64,000 bases of DNA from Streptomyces sp. CB00455 (lineage in GTDB: Bacteria; Actinomycetota; Actinomycetes; Streptomycetales; Streptomycetaceae), in assembly GCF_001905445.1 (NCBI RefSeq), contig NZ_LIVQ01000002.1, forward strand, positions 682,001-746,000. The letters are read 5' to 3'. The notes beneath the pieces were generated by a model. It searched no databases and was not told the origin of the DNA. It saw nothing but the letters and a program-made list of their open reading frames with translations. Every line of letters starts with the position of its first letter. The first letter of the stretch is position 1. The position numbers and the translations under genes were made by a program. Shown one piece after another: positions 17,454 to 28,439 of this stretch.

Positions 17454-17878
17454 CCGCGGGGCGTGTAGGCCGCCGAGGCCACCCCGCACCAGGGGGTCGT
17501 GGCCGGCGGCCAGACCGGGCCGAGTGCCTCGGCGTACTCCGTCGCCCCCGGGGCGACGCCCGGGATCTTCACCAAGGCCTGCGCGGCCCGCCCGCCCGGC
17601 TCCGGCTGCGCCGACTCGCGGAACTCCACGGTCACGACGTACGCCCCCGGCCCCCCGGGCCGCCCCGCGGCCTCCACCGAGGCCACCACCCGCCGGCTGG
17701 CCGGATCGATTCGGCATCCGGTCACCCGGACGTCCTCCACCGCCGCACGCGGCGCCGCCTCGCCCCGGTCGCCGCCGCTGGCCCACACGTACAGCCCCAG
17801 CGGGGCGAACACCAGCAGACCGGCCAGGGTCACCAGCCCGACCAGCCAGCCCTGCCACTTCAACGCGCTCACGCCCAT
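17450..17878 (-). CDS. Uncharacterised single-span membrane protein (142 aa)
   Basis: 142 residues: a short cytoplasmic N-terminus, one transmembrane helix at about 11-32 (LVGLVTLAGLLVFAPLGLYV), then an extracytoplasmic beta-rich domain with two cysteines. The ATG at 17878 has GGAGG 8-9 nt upstream. Its TAG stop lies within the CTAG end of the MITE, so the native C-terminus may have been changed by the insertion. No recognised family. Confidence 0.7.
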   Translation of the reverse strand: MGVSALKWQGWLVGLVTLAGLLVFAPLGLYVWASGGDRGEAAPRAAVEDVRVTGCRIDPASRRVVASVEAAGRPGGPGAYVVTVEFRESAQPEPGGRAAQALVKIPGVAPGATEYAEALGPVWPPATTPWCGVASAAYTPRG

Positions 17879-18278
17879 CCCCCGATCCTCCCCGGCGCCC
17901 GCTCCGCCCACCAGCACCGGCAGGCCCACACAGCATTTCGAAACGGGGCCCCTGGACACCCGGCGTCCATCGGGCGCGGCGGGGAGCGCGGGTCTCCGTG
18001 AGCACGCAGCACCCTGGGGTCCGCCTCGCACGCGCCGATGACGGGACGCCAGGGCGGGACCGGGCGCAGGGCTTCGCGCCCCTCCTGTTGCGCGTCTCCG
18101 CCGGAGCGGCGGGAACACGCCCGGGCCCCGTGGTGGCCGGCGGGCTGCGCGGGGCAGCGGCGCCGATCGCCCCGCCGGCGCGGGTGCGGCCGCCGCGCCC
18201 TGCGGACCTCGCCGGACAACCGGGCGTGGTGCGGGCGGACTTCCGGCGACTGCGGGCGATCCGGTTCGATGTGCCGGA

Positions 18279-18413
18279 ATGCGTCGACACTTGCGGCCGG
18301 ACGCGCCGGCGGACCGGATCACGCCGGGTGGGGAGGCGCCGCAGACGCACCTGGAGCGGCGGCTGACGGGGCTGCCGGACGGGGCGGAACGCCTGACGGC
18401 GGACCTCCGCTGA
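18279..18413 (+). CDS. Possible small ORF or gene remnant (44 aa)
   Basis: ATG at 18279 to TGA at 18411, giving a charged peptide that ends LERRLTGLPDGAERLTADLR with good third-position GC. Against it, the Shine-Dalgarno sequence is poor and the last codons form the left arm of a perfect hairpin. It could be the surviving C-terminus of a decayed gene. Confidence 0.3.
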   Translation: MRRHLRPDAPADRITPGGEAPQTHLERRLTGLPDGAERLTADLR

Positions 18414-18429
18414 GCAGAGGTCCGCCGTC
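18395..18429. terminator. Perfect 13-bp hairpin downstream of pckG
   Basis: GACGGCGGACCTC (18395-18407) pairs with GAGGTCCGCCGTC (18417-18429) around a 9-nt loop. It is a strong candidate terminator for minus-strand pckG transcription or for any plus-strand transcript of the small ORF. Confidence 0.65.
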
Positions 18430-18490
18430 GTCAAACGCACACGGCCTGCCTGGTGGAGCGCGGACGCTCCTGACGGGCCGGGTGCGGCGG

Positions 18491-18517
18491 TGGGAACCGC
18501 TTGGTCGGGGGTTCCCA
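18491..18517. terminator. 8-bp hairpin just after the pckG stop
   Basis: TGGGAACC (18491-18498) and GGTTCCCA (18510-18517) pair perfectly around an 11-nt loop, about 29 nt beyond the pckG stop codon. Possible first terminator for pckG. Confidence 0.5.
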
Positions 18518-18545
18518 GCTCATGGCCCCGGGCGGGGCGGTCGGG

Positions 18546-20402
18546 TCAGCCCAGACGCTCGACCAGCGCGTGGTACTGGTCCCACAGCTCCTTGGGAGTG
18601 TGGTCGCCGTAGGTGTTGAGGTGCTCGGGGACCAGGGCGGCCTCCTCGCGCCACACGTCCTTGTCGACGGTGAGGAGGAAGTCGAGGTCCTCGGCCGGCA
18701 GGTCCAGGCCGTCCAGGTCGAGGGAGTCCTTGGTGGGCAGGATGCCGATGGGGGTCTCGACCCCTGCGGCGGTGCCGTCCAGGCGGCCGACGATCCACTT
18801 CAGGACGCGGCTGTTCTCACCGAAGCCGGGCCACACGAACTTGCCCGCGTCGTTCTTGCGGAACCAGTTGACGTAGTAGATCTTCGGGAGCTTGGACTGG
18901 TCCTTGCCCTTTGCCACGTCGACCCAGTGGGCCATGTAGTCGCCCATGTTGTAGCCGCAGAACGGCAGCATGGCGAAGGGGTCGCGGCGCAGTTCGCCGA
19001 CCTTGCCCTCGGCGGCGGCGGTCTTCTCGGAGGCGATGTTCGAGCCGATGAAGACGCCGTGGTTCCAGTCGAAGGACTCGGTGACCAGCGGGACGGCGGA
19101 GGCGCGGCGGCCGCCGAAGAGGATCGCCGAGATCGGGACGCCCTTGGGGTCCTCCCACTCGGGGGCGATCGTCGGGCACTGGGAGGCCGGGACGGCGAAG
19201 CGGGCGTTGGGGTGGGCCGCCGGGGTCTGGGACTCCGGGGTCCAGGCGTTGCCCTTCCAGTCGATGAGGTGCGCGGGCGCCTCTTCGGTCATGCCCTCCC
19301 ACCAGACGTCGGAGCCGTCCGGGGTGAGCGCGACGTTGGTGAAGACGGTGTTCGCGTACATCGTCTTCATGGCATTGGCGTTGGTGTGCGCGCCGGTGCC
19401 GGGGGCGACGCCGAAGAAACCGGCCTCGGGGTTGATCGCGTAGAGGCGGCCGTCCTCACCGAAGCGCATCCAGGCGATGTCGTCGCCGACGGTCTCGACG
19501 GTCCAGCCGGGGATCGTGGGCTCCAGCATGGCGAGGTTCGTCTTGCCGCAGGCGCTCGGGAAGGCGGCGGCGATGTACTTGGGGCCCTCGGCCTCGCCCT
19601 TGGGCGGGGTCAGCTTGAGGATGAGCATGTGCTCGGCCAGCCAGCCCTCGTCGCGGGCCATGACGGAGGCGATGCGCAGGGCGTAGCACTTCTTGCCGAG
19701 CAGGGCGTTGCCGCCGTAGCCGGAGCCGTAGGACCAGATCTCGCGGGTCTCGGGGAAGTGCGAGATGTACTTGGTGGTGTTGCACGGCCACGGGACGTCG
19801 GCCTGGCCCTCGGCGAGCGGCGCGCCGAGGGTGTGGACGGCCTTGACGAAGAAGCCGTCGGTGCCCAGCTCGTCCAGGACGGCCTTGCCCATGCGGGTCA
19901 TGGTGCGCATGGCGACCGCGACGTAGGCGGAGTCGGTGATCTCGACGCCGATCGCGGAGAGCTCGGAGCCGAGGGGGCCCATGCAGAAGGGGACGACGTA
20001 CATCGTGCGGCCCTTCATGGAGCCGCGGAAGATGCCGCCTTCGCCGCCCTCGGAGCCGGTGAAGAGCTCCTTCATCTCGGCCGGGGCCTTCCAGTGGTTG
20101 GTCGGGCCCGCGTCCTCCTCCTTCTCGGAGCAGATGAAGGTCCGGTCCTCGACGCGCGCGACGTCGGAGGGGTCGGAGGCGGCGTAGTACGAGTTGGGGC
20201 GCTTGGCCGCGTCCAGCTTCTTGAAGGTCCCCTTGGAGACGAGCTCCTCGCACAGGAGCTCGTACTCGGCCTCGGAGCCGTCGCACCAGACGACACGGTC
20301 GGGCTGGGTGAGGGCAGCGATCTCGCCCACCCAGGAAATCAGCTCCTCGTGCCGGGTGGGGACGTCCGTCGGGATGGTGGGAGCCGCGTTGTCGCGCGCC
20401 AC
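18546..20402 (-). CDS. pckG: Phosphoenolpyruvate carboxykinase (GTP)
   Basis: 618-residue GTP-dependent PEPCK that converts oxaloacetate to PEP, the entry step of gluconeogenesis. Family marks include the FPSACGKTN phosphate loop with the hyper-reactive Cys, GDDIAWM for metal binding, [13 protein letters not shown], and the [13 protein letters not shown] and EGGEGGIF regions. Length is normal for the GTP form. The GTG at 20402 is chosen because AAGGAG stands 6 nt upstream; further upstream the frame has no such signal. The gene is monocistronic. Confidence 0.96.
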   Translation of the reverse strand: MARDNAAPTIPTDVPTRHEELISWVGEIAALTQPDRVVWCDGSEAEYELLCEELVSKGTFKKLDAAKRPNSYYAASDPSDVARVEDRTFICSEKEEDAGPTNHWKAPAEMKELFTGSEGGEGGIFRGSMKGRTMYVVPFCMGPLGSELSAIGVEITDSAYVAVAMRTMTRMGKAVLDELGTDGFFVKAVHTLGAPLAEGQADVPWPCNTTKYISHFPETREIWSYGSGYGGNALLGKKCYALRIASVMARDEGWLAEHMLILKLTPPKGEAEGPKYIAAAFPSACGKTNLAMLEPTIPGWTVETVGDDIAWMRFGEDGRLYAINPEAGFFGVAPGTGAHTNANAMKTMYANTVFTNVALTPDGSDVWWEGMTEEAPAHLIDWKGNAWTPESQTPAAHPNARFAVPASQCPTIAPEWEDPKGVPISAILFGGRRASAVPLVTESFDWNHGVFIGSNIASEKTAAAEGKVGELRRDPFAMLPFCGYNMGDYMAHWVDVAKGKDQSKLPKIYYVNWFRKNDAGKFVWPGFGENSRVLKWIVGRLDGTAAGVETPIGILPTKDSLDLDGLDLPAEDLDFLLTVDKDVWREEAALVPEHLNTYGDHTPKELWDQYHALVERLG

Positions 20403-20592
20403 GATTGCTCCTTGTTGAGGGATTCGTTTGGTGTTTGCCCCGTGGGGGCTGCGACCCGGACGCTTCGCGCTCCGCTCATCCGGTGCCGACCGCACTCATC
20501 TGATCATCCGGTGCATGTGCGCATATGTCCAGAGGGCCTCTCACGTGAGCATCGCCACGTCCGTCAATCTTCCGTAAAGACGGCCAACGAAG

Positions 20593-20615
20593 ACCTACGG
20601 ACCCGTAGGTAGCAT
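20593..20615 (+). promoter_or_regulatory. 18-bp palindrome overlapping the hemolysin III promoter
   Basis: ACCTACGG-AC-CCGTAGGT (20593-20610) is a perfect inverted repeat. Its last base begins TAGCAT (20610-20615), a -10 hexamer 7 nt before the ATG at 20623. A protein bound here would sit in the promoter spacer, as TetR-like repressors do. The regulator is unknown. Confidence 0.5.
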
Positions 20616-20622
20616 GTGCGCC

Positions 20623-21339
20623 ATGACTTCTGATGCCCCCACCGCCGAACCGGCCGCCGGGACCTCCCCGGTCGTCCAGGCCCTGGAGACAGCCGAGGCC
20701 GCCCTGGAAGCCAAGCCCCTGATGCGCGGGTGGCTGCACACCGGGATGTTCCCCGCCGTGGTCGTCGCGGGCCTGGTGCTGATGGCCTTCACCGACTCGA
20801 CCCGGGCACGCGTCGCCTGCGGCGTCTACGTCCTCACGGCCTGCCTGCTGTTCGGCGTCAGCGCGGTGTACCACCGCGGCACCTGGGGACCGCGCGGAGA
20901 AGCCATCCTGCGGCGCCTCGACCACGCCAACATCTTCCTGATCATCGCGGGCACCTACACACCGCTGACCGTCCTGCTCCTGCCGCCCTCGACCGGCCGG
21001 ACCCTGCTGTGGGCGGTGTGGATCGCCGCCGGCGCCGGCATCGCCTTCCGCGTCTTCTGGGTCGGAGCGCCGCGCTGGCTCTACACGCCCTGCTACATCG
21101 CCATGGGCTGGGCAGCGGTCTTCTTCCTGCCGGACTTCATGCACACCGGCGGCGTCGCCGTCCTCGTCCTGGTGGTCGTCGGCGGCCTCCTGTACAGCGT
21201 GGGAGGGGTCATCTACGGGATGAAGCGCCCCAACCCCTCCCCCCGCTTCTTCGGCTTCCACGAGGTCTTCCACTCACTGACGCTGGCGGCCTTCGTCGCC
21301 CACTACGTCGGCATCTCGCTCGCCGCGTACGCGCACTGA
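20623..21339 (+). CDS. Hemolysin III / PAQR-family membrane protein
   Basis: About 238 residues with seven predicted transmembrane helices. HlyIII signature residues are present: S-A-V-Y-H in helix 2, DHANIFLIIAGTYTP, and the metal-type HEVFH near the C-terminus. These His/Asp/Ser residues form the zinc site in PAQR hydrolase-like proteins; the bacterial role (membrane lipid homeostasis is proposed) is not settled. The ATG at 20623 suits a leaderless transcript; an in-frame ATG at 20614 is an alternative. It converges with the DUF255 gene, 19 nt apart. Confidence 0.9.
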   Translation: MTSDAPTAEPAAGTSPVVQALETAEAALEAKPLMRGWLHTGMFPAVVVAGLVLMAFTDSTRARVACGVYVLTACLLFGVSAVYHRGTWGPRGEAILRRLDHANIFLIIAGTYTPLTVLLLPPSTGRTLLWAVWIAAGAGIAFRVFWVGAPRWLYTPCYIAMGWAAVFFLPDFMHTGGVAVLVLVVVGGLLYSVGGVIYGMKRPNPSPRFFGFHEVFHSLTLAAFVAHYVGISLAAYAH

Positions 21340-21358
21340 CGAGTACGGGGCACCCGCC

Positions 21359-23422
<2,064 letters not shown>

Positions 23423-23449
23423 GGGGCCATCCTGCCGCACGTGATCGGA

Positions 23450-24319
23450 TCAGCGGCGAAGGAGCGGGTCCAAGGCGTGGGTCCAGGTGTCGCGGGCGGG
23501 GGGCCAGGCGGTGGGGCAGGTGGCGCGGGACGGGGTGGCGAGGTCCGGGTGGCGGGCGGGAGCGGCGCCGTAGACCGCGCAGCGGTGGGATTCCGCGCGG
23601 ACGGCGTCCGGGGCGTGTTCGTCGGTGGGGTCGGGGGCGGGGTCGGCCGCTGCCGCGAGGTCGTAGGCACGGGCGGCGGTCAGGAGGGCGTGCTCGCCTT
23701 CGGGGCCCTCGCGCAGGAGCATCAGCCGGGCGAAGCGGTCGGCGGCGTCCTCCTCGGCCCGGTCGTCGTCGAAGCGGAGGTGGCGCACCTCTGCGAGGGC
23801 GTGGCCCGCCTCGTGGTAGAGCGTCTCGCGGACGACCTCGGCGACCTGGTCGGCGACCTGGTCGGCTATCTGGTCGGCGACCTCGTCGCCGGTCCGGGCG
23901 GCCGATCCGGCGGACGGGGCGCCGGGCGCCTCCGGTGCACCACCCGGCGATGCGTCCGGCGGGGCGTCGGGCGCGAGGGGGTGGCCGCGGGTGAACAGGT
24001 CGCGGTCCTGCGCCAGATCGTCGTAGCAGAGCTCGATGGTGCGGGTGGCGGGGTCGTAGCCGGTGCCCTCGCCCGCGCAGGAGCGGGCGAGGACGGTCAC
24101 CCGGTAGGGGAGGACGACATAGGCGTTGAGGTCCTCGGCGGCCTTCTGCACCAGCCGCCGCTGCTCCAGGAGGCGCGCGCCGTAGCGGTCGGCCGCGGCC
24201 GGTGTTCCGAGGCGCGGGACGAATCCGCTCGCCGGGGGCTCCTTCGTGCAGCCGGCTGTCGCCGGCGCGAGACAGAGGAGGCTCGCGGCCACCGCGGCGG
24301 TCATTCGACGGCGCATCAT
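23450..24319 (-). CDS. Putative lipoprotein with HEAGH metallopeptidase-like motif (DUF4344-like)
   Basis: 289 residues. A signal peptide with lipobox (TAGC, Cys at about 24) marks it as a lipoprotein. The C-terminal half contains YHEAGHALAE, an HExxH-type zinc motif, preceded by repeated V-A-D-Q units encoded by four 12-bp repeats (23840-23887). It is likely a DUF4344-type putative metallopeptidase; the catalytic assignment rests on this motif alone. The ATG at 24319 begins 4 nt after the stop of the upstream frameshifted gene, so the two look co-translated. Confidence 0.7.
   Translation of the reverse strand: MMRRRMTAAVAASLLCLAPATAGCTKEPPASGFVPRLGTPAAADRYGARLLEQRRLVQKAAEDLNAYVVLPYRVTVLARSCAGEGTGYDPATRTIELCYDDLAQDRDLFTRGHPLAPDAPPDASPGGAPEAPGAPSAGSAARTGDEVADQIADQVADQVAEVVRETLYHEAGHALAEVRHLRFDDDRAEEDAADRFARLMLLREGPEGEHALLTAARAYDLAAAADPAPDPTDEHAPDAVRAESHRCAVYGAAPARHPDLATPSRATCPTAWPPARDTWTHALDPLLRR
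23840..23887. repeat. Four 12-bp tandem repeats inside the HEAGH lipoprotein gene
   Basis: Units of GGCGACCTGGTC type start at 23840, 23852, 23864 and 23876 and encode successive V/I-A-D-Q turns just before the zinc motif. In-frame, so copy-number change would alter protein length without loss of frame. Confidence 0.75.
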
Positions 24320-24323
24320 CCGG

Positions 24324-24631
24324 TCAGGCCCGGGTGCGGACGTGGGTCGTGACGGTGTCCTGCTGTTCGATGTGCCGGACGCGGAGCGTGCTGCCGGAGG
24401 TGTCGGCGCTCGGCCACCGGCCGTCGCCGGCGTCGCGGTGGCCGGGGACGCTGCGCCTGCTCCCCCGGCGGCGGGGGTCGCGGCGGACCGCTCGGGGGCC
24501 GGGCCTGCGGCCACATCCTTGCCGGTGCGGACGGCGGCGGGCGGGGCGCCCACGCCGACGGCGAGGTGGTGCAGGGCCGTGCGCCGGCCGACGGCGATCG
24601 CGGCCGCTGCGCCGATCTGTCGAAGCGTCAT
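24324..24631 (-). pseudogene. Small gene with an apparent frameshift, upstream of the HEAGH lipoprotein
   Basis: From ATG 24631 (GGGAAG upstream) the frame reads MTLRQIGAAAAIAVGRRTAL and keeps excellent third-position GC until about 24465. Beyond that, good codon usage moves to another frame, which encodes GDGRWPSADTSGSTLRVRHI and stops at TGA 24324-24326. The 308-nt span needs a one-base correction. The runs C24462-24466 and G24473-24477 are the likely place. The downstream lipoprotein starts 4 nt after this restored stop, which supports the restored end. A single missing base (mutation or sequence error), or a real -1 frameshift, would explain it. Restored length is about 102 residues; function unknown. 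Confidence 0.55.
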
Positions 24632-24780
24632 GATGCTTCCCGTCAGGTGGCTTTGGGCTTGCGACCTGACTATACGAAGGCCGGCGCTTCCCTCTGAACT
24701 AGCTCAGATTCCCTCGCGCTCACGACCGTACCGGCGGACACTTGGGGCACGTTGCCGGAGCTCTCTTGGGGGGAATGCCG

Positions 24781-27700
24781 ATGCGGGACAGCCATCGAGG
24801 TGAGGCCGAGCGACTGGTGGTGCGGGTCGTGGAGGAGGAAGCGCGGCGGGCGGCGGGCGGCGCCCCGCTGGAGGCGGCGGCGCTGCTGGCCCGTGCCCGT
24901 GCGGCGCTGGACGCGCTGGCGGCGAGCGCGGCGCCGGAGTACGAGGCGTACGTGGGGGCCCTGGACGAGGCGGCGGCCGGGGGCCGGTCGCTCGGCGAAT
25001 CCTTCCGTCGGGCCGACACCCCGACGGCGTTGCTGGTGACGGCGGTCGCGGCGGCGGCCGCCCTGGGGACGGACCTGGCGCTCGGGGTGGCGCCCGGTAC
25101 GGCGCTGACCGCGGGGGCGGTGGCGGGCGCGGCGGGGGCGGTCGCGACGGTGGTGAAGGTGACGGCGTCGCACCTGCCTGCGGCGAACCGGCGGGCCGGG
25201 GAGCTGGGCCGGCCCGGCGGGGCCGAGCAGCTGAGGCTGCAGTGGCTGTCGGCTCTGGAGGTGCGGGGCATACGGCCCTTCCTGGAACAGCAGCGCGCGG
25301 TGTCCGCGGCCGCTCGGAGCCCCCGCGGGGCCCTCCGGCCGGCTCCGCAGCTGCGGGGAACGGACCGCAGTGCGCAGGCGCGGCGGCGCAGTGTGCTGGA
25401 GCAGTCCTTCGACCAACTGCCGGACGCGACGGGGCTGTTCGCCGGCCGCCGGGCGGAGCTGACCCGGATCGCGCAGTGGGTGCAGACGGCCCGGGCCAGT
25501 ACCGAGACGCGGCCCGTGGTGGTGGTGCTGCACGGTGAGCCGGGGGTAGGGCGGACGGCGCTGGCGTTGCGGGCGGCGCAGGGGCTGCGGGACCAGTTCC
25601 GGGGCGCGTGCGTGGTGGACCTGCGCGGCGGGTCCACGCGGGGCGAGGCGCCGTTGTCGACGAGGGAGGCGCTGCTGCACCTGCTGAACCGGCTGGGTGC
25701 GCCGCGCGAGCAGCTGCTGTTCCGGGAGGGGGCGTCGGCGGAGCAGCAGGTGCGGCGGCTCGGCGAGCTGTACCACCAGCACCTCCAGGGGCTGCCGGTG
25801 ACGGTGGTGCTCGATGACGCGGTGGATGCGGAACAGGTACGGATGCTGGTGCCGGAACGGTCGGAGAGTCTGGTGCTGGTGACGGCGCGGGAGCCGCTGG
25901 AGCTGCCGGCGGATCTGGCGGCATGGGTGCACCAGCTGCCGGTGGAACGGCTGGGGGAGGCGGAGGCGGCGGAACTGGTACGGGCGGCGGCGCCGGAGGG
26001 CCGGCTGCCGGCGCCGGAGGCGCTGGCAGCGGTGCTGGAACGGGGCGCGGGTCTGCCCCTGGCCCTGCGCCTGCTGGTCCCGCCGGCCGTGGCGGGTGTG
26101 GAGGGTGTGGCGGACGGTGCGAGCGCGCCCGGCGACGGGGACGGGGGCCGCGACGGTGGCCGCGGCCGCGACGCCGGCTCCGGCACGCCCGCCGCCGGCC
26201 CCTCGCTCGCCGACGTCCACCCCGTGGAGCGCGCGCTGCGGGCCGCCGACGCGCGGCTCGCCGGTCCCGCCCGGCTGCTGCTGCGGCGGCTGCCGCTGGC
26301 GGGGCGGGCTTCGCTGGGCGGCGCGGCCGCCGCCGCGCTGGCGGACGTACCCGAGCAGGCGGCGCTGCGCGCACTGGAGGAGCTGTGGGAGGCCGGGCTG
26401 GTCGAGCGGGTGCGCGGGCAGCGGTTCCGGATGCACGACGCGGTGCGCGCGTACGCCGCCGGGCGCCTCGCGGCGCAGGAGGACCGGGCCGGGGCGGCGG
26501 CGGCTCAGGAGCGGCTGATCCGCACCTACGCGCAGCTCGCGGACTCGGTGATCCGGATGGTCGACGGGAAGACGTCGACGCGGGCGAACCACTTCGGCGG
26601 GCACGGCTTCGCCTCGCTGGACGCGGCGCTGCGCTGGCTGGACGACGAGTCGAGCTTCATCACGGCGGCGCTGCGGCATGCGGACGGGGTGGACCCGCAG
26701 GCGGTGCTGGACCTGCTGGGGGCGCTGTGCGACTTCTGCCTGCTGCGCGGGGACCTGTACCGGCTCGGTGAGATCGACGAGCTGACGCAGGCGGTGGCGG
26801 CGGCGGGTTCACCGGCGGGTTCCGGCGGTCAGCAGGGCCGGCTGGTGCGGTCGGTGCAGTGGCGTACGGGCATCGCGGCGCGCCAGCTGGGCGAGCTGGA
26901 CAAGGCGCGCAGCACGCTGAGCTCGGTGGTGGACCAGTACAGGCAGGCGCATCAGGAGGCGGGCACGGCGAGGGCGCTGGTCTCGCTGGGGATCACGCTG
27001 CACCACCAGGGCAACCTCCCGGAGGCGGCGGCCCGCATCCGCGAGGCGCTGGCGCTCCAGGAGCCCGAGGAGCTGGCCGGTGACCGGGCGTGGGGTCTGC
27101 ACGCGCTGGCGGCGGTGGAGCGGGACCTGGCGCACCTCGGGGAGGCGATGTCGCTGCTGGAGCGGTCGCTGGCGCTGCACCGGGAGAGCGAGAGCGTGCA
27201 CGGGGAAGCCTGGGCGCACTTCCAACTGGGACAGGTGTACCTGCGGCTGGGGGACGTACCGCGGGCGGAGGGGGAGCTGCGGCTCGCACTGGAGCTGTAC
27301 GGGCGCACGCGCGACGACCGCGGACGGGCCTGGGCGCTGACGCAGCTGGGCCGGGCGCGGGTGGTGGACGGCGACGCGGGGCCGGCGCGGGAGCGGCTGC
27401 GGGAGGCGCTGGCGCTGCACCGGGAGGCGGAGGACGCGCGCGGTGAGGCATGGACGCTGTACTACCTGGGGCAGGCGCTGGAGGAGGGCGGCGAGCGCGA
27501 TCAGGCGGTGCGGGAGCTGGAGCGGGCCCGGACGATGTTCTCGCGGATGCGGGACGTGTACGGGCTGGCGCACGCCCGGCACCATTCGGGCCGGGTGACG
27601 CGCGACCAGCGGGCGGCGCAGACGGGCAACCTGCGCAACTCCGGCTTCGCCCGGCAGCTGCTGGTGGACGCGCGGGCGGATTTCCGGCGCATCGGGCTGG

Positions 27701-28104
27701 CGCACGGTGAGGCGTGGACCTGCCTGGAGCTGGCGGTGGTGGACGCGGGCAACGGCCGGATGTCGCAGGCGGTGGGGCTGTGCGAGGAGGCGGTGCGGCT
27801 GTTCGTCTCCTACGGGGACCGGCGGGGTGAGGACTGGGCGCGGTTCCTGCGGTGCACGATGCTGCCTTGTCAGGTGCCGCCGCTGCCCGGCGGGCTCGAC
27901 GAGGCGCGGGCGGAGCTGGCACGGCTGGCACGGGCGCCGCACGCGGCGCGGGACGGCCGGCTGGAGGACTGTCTGGAGACGTACGGGGTGATCCTGGGCC
28001 GAGGGGTGGATCCGGCGGAGGGCTGGCAGGCGTGGCGGCTCGGACTGGTCCCGAACCTCCGCTCGCGGGAGATCATGGGTGTCCCGCTGACCGGCCCGGC
28101 CTGA
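24781..28104 (+). CDS. STAND (NB-ARC-type) NTPase with TPR repeats and N-terminal hydrophobic region
   Basis: About 1,107 residues. N-terminal helical domain, then a hydrophobic stretch at about 81-128 that could form one or two membrane helices. The NTPase domain has HGEPGVGRTALA (about 249-260, with Arg in place of the Walker A Lys), VTVVLDDA as Walker B near 340, a sensor-like VLVTARE and GAGLPLALRLL (GLPL). A Gly/Asp-rich insertion, a winged-helix-like segment and at least eight TPR-like repeats (about 700-1,050) follow. No DNA-binding C-terminus. The ATG at 24781 is preferred over 24775 because the G-run lies 7 nt upstream. Signal-sensing scaffold or immune-type NLR; function unknown. 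Confidence 0.85.
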   Translation: MRDSHRGEAERLVVRVVEEEARRAAGGAPLEAAALLARARAALDALAASAAPEYEAYVGALDEAAAGGRSLGESFRRADTPTALLVTAVAAAAALGTDLALGVAPGTALTAGAVAGAAGAVATVVKVTASHLPAANRRAGELGRPGGAEQLRLQWLSALEVRGIRPFLEQQRAVSAAARSPRGALRPAPQLRGTDRSAQARRRSVLEQSFDQLPDATGLFAGRRAELTRIAQWVQTARASTETRPVVVVLHGEPGVGRTALALRAAQGLRDQFRGACVVDLRGGSTRGEAPLSTREALLHLLNRLGAPREQLLFREGASAEQQVRRLGELYHQHLQGLPVTVVLDDAVDAEQVRMLVPERSESLVLVTAREPLELPADLAAWVHQLPVERLGEAEAAELVRAAAPEGRLPAPEALAAVLERGAGLPLALRLLVPPAVAGVEGVADGASAPGDGDGGRDGGRGRDAGSGTPAAGPSLADVHPVERALRAADARLAGPARLLLRRLPLAGRASLGGAAAAALADVPEQAALRALEELWEAGLVERVRGQRFRMHDAVRAYAAGRLAAQEDRAGAAAAQERLIRTYAQLADSVIRMVDGKTSTRANHFGGHGFASLDAALRWLDDESSFITAALRHADGVDPQAVLDLLGALCDFCLLRGDLYRLGEIDELTQAVAAAGSPAGSGGQQGRLVRSVQWRTGIAARQLGELDKARSTLSSVVDQYRQAHQEAGTARALVSLGITLHHQGNLPEAAARIREALALQEPEELAGDRAWGLHALAAVERDLAHLGEAMSLLERSLALHRESESVHGEAWAHFQLGQVYLRLGDVPRAEGELRLALELYGRTRDDRGRAWALTQLGRARVVDGDAGPARERLREALALHREAEDARGEAWTLYYLGQALEEGGERDQAVRELERARTMFSRMRDVYGLAHARHHSGRVTRDQRAAQTGNLRNSGFARQLLVDARADFRRIGLAHGEAWTCLELAVVDAGNGRMSQAVGLCEEAVRLFVSYGDRRGEDWARFLRCTMLPCQVPPLPGGLDEARAELARLARAPHAARDGRLEDCLETYGVILGRGVDPAEGWQAWRLGLVPNLRSREIMGVPLTGPA

Positions 28105-28164
28105 CGGGCGCAGCCGCGTACGGCAAGCCCGGCGTACGGCAAGGCGCGCGTACGGCATGCCGCA

Positions 28165-28203
28165 GGCCGCCGCCCCGCCGGTTCCCGGGCCGGGGCGGCG
28201 GCC
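28165..28203. terminator. Bidirectional hairpin between the STAND gene and the mca operon
   Basis: GGCCGCCGCCCCG (28165-28177) pairs with CGGGGCGGCGGCC (28191-28203), a perfect 13-bp stem with a 13-nt loop. It lies between two convergent transcripts. Three copies of GTACGGCA occur just before it (28117-28156). Confidence 0.7.
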
Positions 28204-28215
28204 GCGTGGAAGGTC

Positions 28216-28437
28216 TCAGCCGGTCCGGTCCGGCGCCGGGGCGGCGGCCGGGTCCGGGGCCTCCTGGAAGTCGACGCGTCCCATGTGCCGGCTCATCGAC
28301 TTCATCAGGCCCCACACGCCGAGGGCGAGGGCCGCGAAGACGATGAAGCCCAGGATGCCGGGCGTCACCTTGTTCTTGTCGAAGGTGTCACCCGCCAGCG
28401 GGAGGAGCTGGGTCAGTGCTGCCTGTGTAGGGCTCAT
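28216..28437 (-). CDS. Small single-span membrane protein downstream of mca
   Basis: 73 residues, with a hydrophobic segment at about 27-46 (GILGFIVFAALALGVWGLM) and a Pro/Ala-rich cytoplasmic tail. The ATG at 28437 is 2 nt past the mca stop (28440-28442), so it is the second gene of the mca operon. No known function; its fixed position after mca is a common Streptomyces arrangement as I recall. Confidence 0.8.
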   Translation of the reverse strand: MSPTQAALTQLLPLAGDTFDKNKVTPGILGFIVFAALALGVWGLMKSMSRHMGRVDFQEAPDPAAAPAPDRTG

Positions 28438-28439
28438 GG

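Larger units (their letters stand above)
17879..18545. other. 667-bp stretch without a secure gene
   Basis: Between a minus-strand gene start and the pckG stop. It holds two hairpins (18395-18429 and 18491-18517) and one possible 44-codon plus-strand reading frame (18279-18413). The remainder shows no ribosome-binding site linked to a plausible protein. Confidence 0.55.
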
